The notes under the pieces: generated by a model | What the model was told of the DNA's origin: nothing | Database searches by the model: none | The model's input: only the letters and a program-made list of their open reading frames with translations | Program-made: the position numbers and the translations under genes | In this document: piece after piece, positions 46,418 through 55,355 of the stretch | Position numbering within the stretch: the stretch's first letter is position 1 | Layout of the letters: every line of letters begins with the position of its first letter | Source: Rhodococcus tibetensis | GTDB taxonomy: Bacteria; Actinomycetota; Actinomycetes; Mycobacteriales; Mycobacteriaceae | Direction of reading: 5' to 3' | Length of the DNA: 64,000 nucleotides | Assembly (NCBI RefSeq): GCF_024438035.1 | Contig: NZ_JANFQF010000002.1 | Location: 62,001-126,000, forward strand

Positions 46418-47641
46418 ATGAACAGAACTGCAATCAAGGCCGGCCTCGGTGCCTGCGTCCTCGGCGCTTCCGTGCTCATTCCCGCGCATGTGTCGGCGCA
46501 GCCGGATCCGGCGCCGACAGTGACCGGCACCGAACTGGCCGACCTCACGGTCTTCCTCGACCCCGGTCATCAGGGTTCGGCTGAGGGACACGACCTGACC
46601 CGGCAGGTCGACGACGGCAGAGGTGGCACCAAGGATTGCCAGACGAGTGGAATGACCTCACTGGGCGGGGTGCCGGAGCACACGATCAACTGGAACGTTG
46701 CGCAGCTGGTGAAGAGCAGCCTCGAGACCTTGGGTGCATCGGTGGTGCAGAGCCGCCAGAACGACACGGGCTGGGGTGGGTGTGTTGACGAAAGAGCGCA
46801 CGCGGCAAGCGAATCGAACGCCGACGTGGCGGTGAGCATTCACGCCGACTCGACGGCTCAGGGTGAGGACGCCGGCAAGCACGGCTTCCACCTGATCGTC
46901 CCCACCTTGCCGATTCCGGACGCGGAGGCGAACGCGGCACAGTCCGGGGGCGGCCTCGAGGCGTCCAAAGCTATGCGCGACGCCTATGTGGCCGACGGAT
47001 TCGTGCCCGCCAACTACGCGGGCGTGGCGGACGGAATCCAGACCCGTGCCGACGTGGCAGGGCCGGCGCTCGCGAAGGTGCCGCTGGTGTTCGTCGAGAT
47101 GGGCAACGGTTCCCATCCGGAGGATGCGGCCCAGCTCGAGAGTGCCGACGGTCAGTTGAAGCACGCGATTGCCATCACCACGGGCATCGTCACCTATTTG
47201 CTGACAGGGTCGTCCGCCGCATCCGAACTCGACGCCGTGCAGTCGGCCGCCGCGACCACGGAAGCGGACGCGACCACCACTTCCTCCGCCACTCCGACCG
47301 CTGGCGTGTCCTCGTCGACGGAGTCGCCCAGCACCACCACGACAGCGAAGGCTCCGTCGGCCGCGGCCTCGCAGAACACGAGCTCGACCACGACCACGAC
47401 CACGACGTCAGCCACCGCACCGAGCACGACGACGACCACACCGAAAACCACGACGCCCTCCGCACCGGGACCGTCCGGGGAGTCGACGGAACTGTCGCGG
47501 TTACTGCAGACGCTGAGGCCGCTTCTCGAGGTCGATGGAGTGGACGGCCTCGAGGATCTGGTCGACGACGAGAACCTGGGACTCGTCTCCGATCTGGCGC
47601 GGACGTTGATGACGATGCTGAACGACGTCCGGCCGAACTGA
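46418..47641 (+). CDS. Secreted N-acetylmuramoyl-L-alanine amidase (Amidase_3, Rv3717/Ami1-like)
   Basis: 407 residues. A Sec signal peptide (MNRTAIKAGLGACVLGASVL..., cleavage after SAQP region), an Amidase_3 domain (about 40-270) and a low-complexity Thr/Ser/Ala/Pro tail followed by a short acidic helical end. Zinc ligands are visible: His in LDPGHQG, Glu in VPEHTINWN, His in SIHADS; catalytic Glu in FVEMGNGSHPED. It cuts the bond between muramic acid and the peptide stem. ATG at 46418 preferred; the GTG at 46382 sits only one base after AGGAG. Confidence 0.88.
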   Translation: MNRTAIKAGLGACVLGASVLIPAHVSAQPDPAPTVTGTELADLTVFLDPGHQGSAEGHDLTRQVDDGRGGTKDCQTSGMTSLGGVPEHTINWNVAQLVKSSLETLGASVVQSRQNDTGWGGCVDERAHAASESNADVAVSIHADSTAQGEDAGKHGFHLIVPTLPIPDAEANAAQSGGGLEASKAMRDAYVADGFVPANYAGVADGIQTRADVAGPALAKVPLVFVEMGNGSHPEDAAQLESADGQLKHAIAITTGIVTYLLTGSSAASELDAVQSAAATTEADATTTSSATPTAGVSSSTESPSTTTTAKAPSAAASQNTSSTTTTTTTSATAPSTTTTTPKTTTPSAPGPSGESTELSRLLQTLRPLLEVDGVDGLEDLVDDENLGLVSDLARTLMTMLNDVRPN

Positions 47642-48610
47642 TTACAGGTCGGCCACCCAGGCGCTGAACGGCTCGGCGAACTCCGACGAATAGGGGAGAG
47701 GCTCAACGTAATCGGGGCCTGTGGACGGGCGGTCACCCACGTCCTTGAGGACGTGGCTGGCGTTCACCATGCGCACCGAGGTGAGAGCGGTGTGCGCCAG
47801 TGCTTCGTCGAGTCGATCGACGTCGGCAACCTGCACCTGGACGTCTTTCGCCGAGCAACTGGTCAGGACCGGGAAGCCGGTGGGGAGGCGGCCGGCGAGC
47901 GCGCGGGGGTCGAGCGCGTCCTCCTCGGCGAGGGCTTTCGCATTGGCGTGGACCAGTCCAGCGTTCTGCAGGGGCTCGGGCAGGTTGTCGGGGATCGTCC
48001 CGTCTGCGCGTAGCGACTCGACGGTGTCGGCGAGCGCGAGCCGGAGCTCGTCCGCCAGTTCCACCGGCAACTGCCCGGCACCTACAACGGTGTCGAGCTG
48101 GGCGGAAATCTGAGTAGTGAGCAGGTCGAGGAGGCGAACGCTCAGCGGTTCGAGGAGCCCCACGGCACGTACCCGGTTCTCACCCGCTGCGGTGGCGAGT
48201 GCCAGAGCGACGAGTCCGCCGTCGCTGTGACCGATGACGAAGAGCCTCGACGGGTCCACGCCGGGCTGCGCCGCAAGGTAGTCCAGCCCGGCCGATGCGG
48301 CGTCGACGAAGGTGTTGAAGCCGAGGTCGCCGATCTCTTCCACCTCGTAGGGGCCGAGAGCGGTTCTCCCGCTGCCGATCTTGTCGTAGCGGAGGCTGAC
48401 GATGCCGTGCTGCTCGAGGAGATCGGCGAGAAAGCGGAGGGTACCGATGTCGCCGGGGAGTAGGCCGCTGTCACCGTTCCGATCGGTGGGTCCGCTACCG
48501 GCGAGCAGCAAGGCTCCGGGCGCGGCCTTCCCGGTCGCGTGCTCGGGGGAGCGCAGGCTGCCGTAGTAGGTGACGGCACCGCTCTCGAACGTGATCTCGG
48601 TGTCAGGCAT
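47642..48610 (-). CDS. Alpha/beta-hydrolase family protein
   Basis: 322 residues, alpha/beta-hydrolase fold of the S9/dienelactone-hydrolase-like type. Oxyanion stretch LLLAGSGPTDRNGDS, nucleophile elbow VIGHSDGGLVALA, and C-terminal His in NASHVLKDVG. Target unknown; no signal peptide. Its stop codon directly abuts the amidase stop codon on the other strand (no gap, no terminator). A TAGACA box six bases before the ATG suggests a leaderless start. Confidence 0.87.
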   Translation of the reverse strand: MPDTEITFESGAVTYYGSLRSPEHATGKAAPGALLLAGSGPTDRNGDSGLLPGDIGTLRFLADLLEQHGIVSLRYDKIGSGRTALGPYEVEEIGDLGFNTFVDAASAGLDYLAAQPGVDPSRLFVIGHSDGGLVALALATAAGENRVRAVGLLEPLSVRLLDLLTTQISAQLDTVVGAGQLPVELADELRLALADTVESLRADGTIPDNLPEPLQNAGLVHANAKALAEEDALDPRALAGRLPTGFPVLTSCSAKDVQVQVADVDRLDEALAHTALTSVRMVNASHVLKDVGDRPSTGPDYVEPLPYSSEFAEPFSAWVADL

Positions 48611-48776
48611 GGGGACTGTCTACCAGTTTCGGGCGAGCCGTCGCGAGGTGCGAGCCGAACTGTCTTCTCAGAGAAGCAACACAGTGCTCACAAGAAGCGC
48701 GAATAGCGTTCAGGTCAGCAAATCTCGCACCGGCAGCGCGCCGGGACGAGCTCCGACTCCAGGAAGGTGTCACGCC

Positions 48777-49094
48777 ATGAACGTCGTCCAGCTGAACTCG
48801 GGTGGTTATGTCGCCGCCATCTTCTCGCTCGATTTCGTGGACGCGGCTTTCCACGGCGATGCCGTCGAGCGCATTCATCGCGGCGAGTTCGACGAATGGG
48901 CCTCCGCCCTCGCCCGCACCGGGTTGTTCGGCAACCGCGCCGTGGCCGAAACGGTGCAGTCGTGGCGAGACGATCCGAGATCGCTCCTGGAAGCTCTTCT
49001 CGCCGACGCGGACGAGATGACACGCAAGCGTTACGACGTCGCGTGGCAGGCGCTCGACAGCGCGGCGACAGTCGGTTCAGTCGCGTACGCGTGA
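48777..49094 (+). CDS. Small conserved-type hypothetical protein
   Basis: 105 residues, acidic, mainly helical (EFDEWASALARTGLFGNRAVAETVQSWRDD, then LEALLADADEMTRKRYDVAW). The ATG at 48777 follows AGGAAGG. It precedes the MoxR ATPase gene by 73 bp in the same direction. No family recognised. Confidence 0.65.
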   Translation: MNVVQLNSGGYVAAIFSLDFVDAAFHGDAVERIHRGEFDEWASALARTGLFGNRAVAETVQSWRDDPRSLLEALLADADEMTRKRYDVAWQALDSAATVGSVAYA

Positions 49095-49167
49095 CGGGGC
49101 GATGACGAAATCTCGCCACCTGTGCACGTCAGCGCGTGCCGATTGTCTCGAACACTCGTAGCTTGGA

Positions 49168-50556
49168 GTGGTGACGTCATCGCAACAGAGACCTTCCACA
49201 CTCGGCGAGCTCCGCGAGTCGGGCCATGTTCAACGCACCGTCAAGGAAGAAATCCGCGAGAATCTGCTCGCGGCCCTGCGTGACGGACGTGATCCGTGGC
49301 CCGGGATCGTCGGGTTCGAGGAGACGGTGTCTCCGCAACTCGAGCGTGCACTGATCGCCGGGCACGACGTGGTGCTCCTCGGCGAACGCGGTCAGGGCAA
49401 GACACGACTCCTCCGCACACTCAACCTGCTCCTCGACGAATGGACTCCGGTGATCGCCGGTTCCGAACTCGGGGAGCATCCCTATGAGCCCATCACCCCG
49501 GCGTCCATCCGGCGGGCCCAAGAACTGGGTGACGCCCTGCCCGTCCTGTGGCGGCACCGCAGCGAACGGTATTCGGAGAAGCTCGCGACGCCCGACACCT
49601 CGGTAGCGGACCTCGTCGGTGACGTCGACCCCGTCAAAGTCGCGGAAGGTCGCAGCCTCGGCGACCCCGAGACCATTCACTTCGGGCTGGTTCCGCGTGC
49701 TCACCGCGGCATCGTCGCCATCAACGAACTTCCCGACCTTGCCGAGCGGATCCAGGTGTCGCTGCTCAACGTCATGGAGGAACGTGACATTCAGGTTCGC
49801 GGGTACACCCTTCGGCTTCCCCTGGACGTTCTGCTGGTGGCGAGCGCGAACCCGGAGGACTACACCAACCGTGGTCGCATCATCACTCCGCTCAAGGACC
49901 GGTTCGGCGCCGAGATCCGTACCCACTATCCGAACCATCTCGAAGACGAGGTCGAGGTGATCCTTCAGGAGGCGCACCTCCTCGCCGAGGTGCCCGAGTA
50001 TCTGCTCGAGATTCTGGCGCGATTCACCCGCCTGCTACGCGAGTCGACGTCGGTCGACCAGCGGTCGGGTGTGTCTGCGCGGTTCGCGGTTGCCGGGGCC
50101 GAGACCGTCAGTGCCGCGGCCGTCCATCGGGGAGCTGTTCTCGGCGAGGCCGACCCGGTGGCGAGGCCGGTGGACCTCGAGACCGTTGTCGACGTGCTGA
50201 GGGGCAAGGTCGAATTCGAGTCCGGTGAGGAAGGTCGGGAGATCGAGGTTCTCGAACACCTGCTGCGCCGCGCAACGGCCGACACCGTGCGGGCGAGGCT
50301 CGGCGGCATCGATCTGGCCCCGTTGGTCGCCGCGGTCGAACAGGGCGAGCCTGTCGTCACCGGTGAGCGAATCACCGCCAAGGTGCTTCTGAACGAGCTG
50401 CCAGAACTCGACGTACTGGACGAACTCGCCGAGCGGCTGGGCGCCGAATCCGATGGGGAGCGCGCCGCGGCCGCCGAGTTCGCGCTCGAGGGGCTGTATC
50501 TGGCGCGGCGCATCTCCAAGAACCCCGACGTCAACGGCCAGACGGTGTATTCGTAA
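49168..50556 (+). CDS. MoxR/Mg-chelatase-like AAA+ ATPase (Rv0958-like)
   Basis: 462 residues. AAA+ core with Walker A LLGERGQGKTRLLRTL, Walker B GIVAINELPDLAERIQVSLL and sensor I LLVASANPEDYTNRGR, like the BchI/MoxR group. Such ATPases pair with VWA proteins to act as chaperones or for metal insertion. The VWA partner follows immediately, sharing one base (TAATG). A -10 TAGCTT (49159-49164) places the start near the second of two GTG codons (49171), so a leaderless message from there is likely. Role of the pair is unknown. Confidence 0.9.
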   Translation: MVTSSQQRPSTLGELRESGHVQRTVKEEIRENLLAALRDGRDPWPGIVGFEETVSPQLERALIAGHDVVLLGERGQGKTRLLRTLNLLLDEWTPVIAGSELGEHPYEPITPASIRRAQELGDALPVLWRHRSERYSEKLATPDTSVADLVGDVDPVKVAEGRSLGDPETIHFGLVPRAHRGIVAINELPDLAERIQVSLLNVMEERDIQVRGYTLRLPLDVLLVASANPEDYTNRGRIITPLKDRFGAEIRTHYPNHLEDEVEVILQEAHLLAEVPEYLLEILARFTRLLRESTSVDQRSGVSARFAVAGAETVSAAAVHRGAVLGEADPVARPVDLETVVDVLRGKVEFESGEEGREIEVLEHLLRRATADTVRARLGGIDLAPLVAAVEQGEPVVTGERITAKVLLNELPELDVLDELAERLGAESDGERAAAAEFALEGLYLARRISKNPDVNGQTVYS

Positions 50557-52529
50557 TGACCCGCAAGGCGGAGCGCGGGTCGCACAATGCGCGGTACGGG
50601 CCGTACGAAGGTGGTGATCCGCTCGCGCCGCCCGTCGACCTGCGGGAGGCCCTGGCCGCGATCGGCGACGACGTGCTGTCGGGCAGTTCGCCGCGTCAGG
50701 CGCTGCGGGAGATGCTCCGCCGTGGCAATCGGAACATGCGGGGGTTGGACGATCTTGCAGCCGAAGCCAATCGGCGCAGGCGTGAACTGTTGAAACGGAA
50801 CAACCTGAGCGGCACTCTGGAAGAGGTGCGAGAACTCCTCGACCACGCCGTTCTCGAGGAACGCAAGACACTGGCCCGCGCACTCGACGACGATGCGCGT
50901 TTCGCGGAGATGCGGTTGGCGGAACTACCGCCGTCGACGGCGCAGGCCGTGCAGGAGTTGGCCGATTACGATTGGCGTAGCTCCGACGCGCGCGCCGACT
51001 ACGAGAAGATCCGGGACCTGCTGGGTCGGGAGATGCTCGATCAACGATTCGCGGGCATGAAACAGGCACTCGAGGGTGCGACCGAGGAAGACCGCGAACG
51101 CATCCGGGAGATGCTCACCGATCTCAACGAACTGCTCGACAAGCATGCCCGGGGGGAGGACACCCAGGAACAGTTCGACGACTTCATGGACAAGCACGGC
51201 GAGTACTTCCCTGAGAACCCACAGAACGTCGAGGAGTTGCTCGATTCGCTGGCCGAGCGCGCCGCGGCAGCGCAACGCCTGCGGAACTCGCTGTCGCAGG
51301 AACAGCGCGACGAACTGGACGCGCTGGCCCAGCAGGCCTTCGGCGACCCGTCCCTGATCGGCCAGTTGGACCGGCTCGATCAGCACCTGCAGGCCGCCCG
51401 GCCGGGTGAGGACTGGCAGGGCTCGCAACGGTTCCGCGGCGACCAGGGCATGGGCCTGGGTGAGGGGACCGGTGCGTTGCAGGACATCGCCGAGCTCGAA
51501 TCGCTCGCCGAACAGCTGTCGCAGCAGTACGCGGGGGCGGCACTCGACGACATCGACGCGGAGGCATTGGCCCGGCAACTCGGCGACGAAGCGGCGGCGG
51601 ACGCGCGGACACTGGCCGACCTGGAGAAGGCGCTGCGCGATCAGGGGTTCTTCGACCGCGGTGCGGATGGTCAGTGGCGGCTATCTCCCAAGGCGATGCG
51701 GCAACTCGGGCAGACGGCGCTACGTGATGTCGCGCAGCAACTGTCCTCACGTGGAGGACAGCGGGAAACCCGGCGGGCCGGTGCAATGGGGGAGCCGACG
51801 GGAGCGTCCCGCGAATGGGCGTTCGGGGACACCGAGCCGTGGAACGTGACCCGCACCATCACGAATGCCGTGTTGCGGGCGGCGGCCGAGGTGTCGAAGC
51901 GACCCCGTGTTCCGGTCCGGTTGACCGTGTCCGACGTGGAGGTGATGGAAACCGAGCAGCGGTCGCAGGCGGCGGTCGCGCTCCTCGTCGACACCTCCTT
52001 CTCGATGGTCATGGAGGGCCGGTGGGTGCCCATGAAGCGCACCGCACTGGCACTGAATCACCTGATCAGCACCCGTTTTCGCAGCGACGAGCTGCAGCTC
52101 ATCTCGTTCGGCCGTCACGCACAGGTACTGACGCCGTCGGAACTGGCCGGCTTGGACGGCGCGTGGGATCAGGGCACCAACCTGCACCACGCGCTGCTAC
52201 TGGCGGCGCGGCATCTGCGCCGGCATCCGAACGCGCAGCCGGTGGTCCTGATCGTCACCGACGGTGAGCCGACGGCGCATCTCGAGCCGGACGGTTTCGC
52301 GTACTTCGACTACCCCCCGAGCCCGCGCACGCTGGGCCTGACGGTGCGTGAACTCGACACCCTCGCCCGGCTCGGCGCCCATGTGACGTTCTTCCGGCTC
52401 GGCGACGACCCCGGCCTGGCGCGGGTGGTGGATCGCATGGCCGAACGCGTCGGCGGACGGGTCGTCGCACCTGGCTTGGACGGTCTCGGCGCGGCAGTGG
52501 TCAGCGACTTCATGCGGCGCAGGCGCTAG
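50556..52529 (+). CDS. VWA-domain protein, partner of the MoxR-type ATPase (Rv0959-like)
   Basis: 657 residues. A long helical N-terminal region (about 1-440) rich in charged residues, Glu and Gln, then a C-terminal von Willebrand A domain (about 470-650). MIDAS metal site DTSFS is present in ALLVDTSFSMVMEG, with the Thr in DQGTNLHHAL and Asp in LIVTDGEPT. No signal peptide. Start overlaps the ATPase stop by one base, typical of a fixed gene pair. Equivalent to Rv0959. Confidence 0.9.
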   Translation: MTRKAERGSHNARYGPYEGGDPLAPPVDLREALAAIGDDVLSGSSPRQALREMLRRGNRNMRGLDDLAAEANRRRRELLKRNNLSGTLEEVRELLDHAVLEERKTLARALDDDARFAEMRLAELPPSTAQAVQELADYDWRSSDARADYEKIRDLLGREMLDQRFAGMKQALEGATEEDRERIREMLTDLNELLDKHARGEDTQEQFDDFMDKHGEYFPENPQNVEELLDSLAERAAAAQRLRNSLSQEQRDELDALAQQAFGDPSLIGQLDRLDQHLQAARPGEDWQGSQRFRGDQGMGLGEGTGALQDIAELESLAEQLSQQYAGAALDDIDAEALARQLGDEAAADARTLADLEKALRDQGFFDRGADGQWRLSPKAMRQLGQTALRDVAQQLSSRGGQRETRRAGAMGEPTGASREWAFGDTEPWNVTRTITNAVLRAAAEVSKRPRVPVRLTVSDVEVMETEQRSQAAVALLVDTSFSMVMEGRWVPMKRTALALNHLISTRFRSDELQLISFGRHAQVLTPSELAGLDGAWDQGTNLHHALLLAARHLRRHPNAQPVVLIVTDGEPTAHLEPDGFAYFDYPPSPRTLGLTVRELDTLARLGAHVTFFRLGDDPGLARVVDRMAERVGGRVVAPGLDGLGAAVVSDFMRRRR

Positions 52530-52534
52530 GTGCG

Positions 52535-53557
52535 TCAGCGTCCGGCGGGCTGGTGCTGCGTGATGCAGTGGATTCCGCCGCCGCGGGCGAAGAGGGGCCG
52601 GGCATCGACGGTCACCACTTCGCGGCCAGGGTAAGCGGCCGAGAGGATCGCGGCTGCCTCCTCGTCAGCGGGATCGCCGAAACTGCAGGCAATCACGCCA
52701 CCGTTGACGACGAAATGGTTGATGTAGCTGTAGTCGACGAATCCCTCGGCGTCACGGAGCACGGTCGGTGCCGGCACCGGAATGATCTGCCAGGATTCGC
52801 CGCGGGCATCCGTGGTCTGCTTCAGCAGGTCGATGACGGCCTTGCTGACCTCGAAGTCGGGGTGTTCCGGATCGCGCTGGTCGTGGACGAGCAGGACCCC
52901 GGGCGACGCGACTGCGGCCACGATGTCGACGTGTCCGCGCGTGCCGTAAATGTCGGAATCGCGGGTGAGACCCCGGGGCAGCCAGATGACTTTCGTGGCG
53001 CCGAGGGTGCGCGCGAGTTCGGCCTCGACATCAGCTTTGGACAGTCCCGGGTTACGGCCGGGGTCGAGTTGCACGGTCTCGGTGACCAGTACGGTGCCGA
53101 GGCCGTCCACCTGTATGCCGCCGCCCTCGTTGACGAGCGTCGACTCGACGAGTTCGGCGCCGGACCGATCGATCACCAGCCTGCCGATCTTCGAGTCGCG
53201 GTCCCACCGGGCCCAGTCCTGACCGCCCCACCCGTTGAACACCCAGTCGACCCCGCCCAGCCTGCCGTCCTCGGACAGCACGAAGGTGGGACCGATGTCC
53301 CGCATCCAGGCGTCGTTCAGTGGTGCCTCGACGACGTCGATGCCGGGGGAGAGATACTCCCTCGCGACGGCAATTTCGTCCGGGTCGATCACGACGGTGA
53401 CGGGTTCGAACCGGGCGACCGCGTGCGCGACCGCGGCCCACGTGCTGCGTGCCTCGTGTCGTGCTGCGGGAGTGTCCCCCAGCGAGTATCCCTCGCTCGG
53501 AAAGGCCATCCAGGTGCGCTCGTGGGGTTCGCCCTCCGCGGGCATGCGCCAGGTCAT
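52535..53557 (-). CDS. aguA: Agmatine deiminase
   Basis: 340 residues, peptidyl-arginine-deiminase (PPADA) fold. Converts agmatine to N-carbamoylputrescine and ammonia. Visible signatures: NDAWMRDIGPTFVLSEDG, VNEGGGIQVDG, GTRGHVDIVA (catalytic His) and the C-terminal GGGIHCITQ with nucleophile Cys. The ATG at 53555-53557 overlaps the stop of the upstream amidase gene by one base, and the two steps are consecutive. A homologous class acts on peptidylarginine, but the length and neighbour favour agmatine. Confidence 0.9.
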   Translation of the reverse strand: MTWRMPAEGEPHERTWMAFPSEGYSLGDTPAARHEARSTWAAVAHAVARFEPVTVVIDPDEIAVAREYLSPGIDVVEAPLNDAWMRDIGPTFVLSEDGRLGGVDWVFNGWGGQDWARWDRDSKIGRLVIDRSGAELVESTLVNEGGGIQVDGLGTVLVTETVQLDPGRNPGLSKADVEAELARTLGATKVIWLPRGLTRDSDIYGTRGHVDIVAAVASPGVLLVHDQRDPEHPDFEVSKAVIDLLKQTTDARGESWQIIPVPAPTVLRDAEGFVDYSYINHFVVNGGVIACSFGDPADEEAAAILSAAYPGREVVTVDARPLFARGGGIHCITQHQPAGR

Positions 53558-54546
53558 CAGGCTTTCCCGAGGGGGGAGGCGTGATCGACCGGCTCGATGA
53601 GACGGCCGTAGGTGTCGGGCCGTCTCGTGGTGAGGAACGGGAACAGTGCGAGCCAGTCCTCTCGCTGCTGGAGGTCGAGGTCGGCCACCAGAACCGCGGA
53701 CTCGTCGCGGGGTGCCTGAACGAGGATGCGGCCGTACGGATCGGAGATGAACGACGACCCGTAGAACGTGATGAGGCCTTCGTTGCCGTGGCGGTTGGGA
53801 ACCACCATGAACGTGCCGTTGGCGATACCGTTTCCGACGATCACCTGTTGCCACAGGGGCTGGGTATCGAACTTCGGGAAGTCGGGCTCGGAGCCGATCG
53901 CGGTGGGATACACGAGAACCTCTGCGCCACCGAGCGAATACGCACGAGCCACCTCGGGGAACCACTCGTCCCAGCAGGTCGGCAGGCCGAGTTTCACATC
54001 GCCCAGCGCAGTGTGCACCGGGTACGGATCGGCGGCAGGTCCGCCGCGGAAATAGGTGTCTTCGTAATAGCCGGCGGTCACGGGAATGTGTAGTTTGCGG
54101 GTGCGTGCCAGCAGTCGGCCGGACGGCGCCACGAGGATGGCCGTGTTGAAACCGAGGCCGTCGTCGTAGCTCTCCCCGTTCTCGCGGTCGTCGCGCTCGT
54201 AGAGCGAGGCGTGCACGGGGATCCCGTGTTCGGCCGCGGCCTTGGCGGCGAAGATGAAGGTGGGGCCAGTGAGGAGGTCTTCAGCCTGGCGGCCGGGGTT
54301 GGCGCCGCCTTCCACGAATGCGGGATAGCGACTGAGTGTCAGCTCGGGGAGGAACACGACCTGGGCTCCGAGGCGTGCGGCCGTAGCGATTCCCTCGTCG
54401 AGTTCGGCGCGTAGTTCCTGCTCGTCCTCGTGCCACCGGTGCTGCACCAGCCCGACGCGCAGCAGGCTGCGTTGGGTCTTCTGTGTGCTTGTGAGGGGCG
54501 TCCTCGTGAGCGGCTCGGGAGGGGTCGGTGTGGTGATCGTCAACAT
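53557..54546 (-). CDS. aguB: N-carbamoylputrescine amidase (nitrilase superfamily)
   Basis: 329 residues. Hydrolyses N-carbamoylputrescine to putrescine, CO2 and ammonia. The nitrilase triad is present: Glu in FLPELTLSRYPA, Lys in RTRKLHIPVT and Cys in GLPTCWDEWFPE. An N-terminal extension of about 28 polar residues precedes the domain. ATG at 54546 has GAGGA upstream. Gene order amidase-deiminase supports the pathway call. Divergent from the TetR gene across the palindrome at 54583-54599. Confidence 0.87.
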   Translation of the reverse strand: MLTITTPTPPEPLTRTPLTSTQKTQRSLLRVGLVQHRWHEDEQELRAELDEGIATAARLGAQVVFLPELTLSRYPAFVEGGANPGRQAEDLLTGPTFIFAAKAAAEHGIPVHASLYERDDRENGESYDDGLGFNTAILVAPSGRLLARTRKLHIPVTAGYYEDTYFRGGPAADPYPVHTALGDVKLGLPTCWDEWFPEVARAYSLGGAEVLVYPTAIGSEPDFPKFDTQPLWQQVIVGNGIANGTFMVVPNRHGNEGLITFYGSSFISDPYGRILVQAPRDESAVLVADLDLQQREDWLALFPFLTTRRPDTYGRLIEPVDHASPLGKA

Positions 54547-54582
54547 TGTGGTCCTCGGATGTCCGGTTCGGCGAGTGCCTAA

Positions 54583-54599
54583 AACGAATTAGATTCGTT
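54583..54599. promoter_or_regulatory. Operator-like palindrome between aguB and the TetR gene
   Basis: AACGAAT-TAG-ATTCGTT: perfect 7-bp arms with a 3-bp spacer, 37 bp upstream of aguB and 112 bp upstream of the TetR ATG. Size and symmetry fit a TetR-family site controlling the divergent promoters. Confidence 0.75.
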
Positions 54600-54710
54600 A
54601 AGTATGGTGGGTGAATGCTCGGCGATCAAGGGGTGGGACGAGTCGACTTCGATTTTTTTCTCGTTCGACTCTGTCGTCGGCAGCGAAACATCGACCAGAA
54701 GGGCGCACTC

Positions 54711-55355
54711 ATGCCTCGGCCATCACAGCGGCTGCTGTCACCGGAGATCATCACGGAAGCGGCCATTCGCATGGTCGACCTCACCGGTGACTTCACGATG
54801 CCGGGTCTCGCCGAACGGCTGAAGGTGCGGCCCTCCTCGCTGTACAACCATGTGTCCGGGAGGGCGGAGATCATCGAATTGATGCGTGCCCGCGTGATGG
54901 CGGGCATCGTGGTGACCGGCCCCGACGGCAAGTGGAGCGAGACGGTGGCCGGCCTGGCGCGCGAGTATCGGCGCAATTACGCCGAGCATCCTCGGCTGAT
55001 TCCGCTGTTCACCGCGCACACGGTACAGTCCGGTGTGGCGTTCGGGCTGTACAACGCTCTGGCGCAGGCATTTTCGGAGGGCGGATTCTCGCCGGAGGAA
55101 GTCCTGCACGCCATCACGACGGTTGACAGCTTCGTTCTGGGCTCCGCGCTCGACCTCGCCGCTCCTGAAGTGGTGTGGGCGACTGCCCCCGAGGCGAACG
55201 AGTCGATGCGGGCAGCGCTTGCCACTTCCGGGCCGAACCCCGGACGGGCCGATGCAGCATTCGAGTTCGGGCTGCGCACTCTCATCGCAGGCTTGGTGGC
55301 ACAGGCTCCGACGCAAGGTCGCCCTCGTCTCGCAGCGCCGACGTCTCCCGCGTGA
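54711..55355 (+). CDS. TetR-family transcriptional regulator
   Basis: 214 residues. N-terminal DNA-binding domain (PEIITEAAIRMVDLTGDFTMPGLAERLKVRPSSLYNHVSGRAEII) of the TetR/AcrR type with a TetR_C_1-like C-terminal ligand domain. ATG at 54711 with GAAGGG upstream. It likely represses the aguBA side and itself through the palindrome at 54583-54599; a polyamine-related ligand is inferred. Its last 74 bases overlap the permease gene on the opposite strand. Confidence 0.9.
   Translation: MPRPSQRLLSPEIITEAAIRMVDLTGDFTMPGLAERLKVRPSSLYNHVSGRAEIIELMRARVMAGIVVTGPDGKWSETVAGLAREYRRNYAEHPRLIPLFTAHTVQSGVAFGLYNALAQAFSEGGFSPEEVLHAITTVDSFVLGSALDLAAPEVVWATAPEANESMRAALATSGPNPGRADAAFEFGLRTLIAGLVAQAPTQGRPRLAAPTSPA

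Noticed and set aside
47265-47460. Thr/Ser-coding ACC/ACG-rich stretch as a possible DNA repeat
   Set aside because: Irregular at DNA level; it is simply the low-complexity tail of the amidase.
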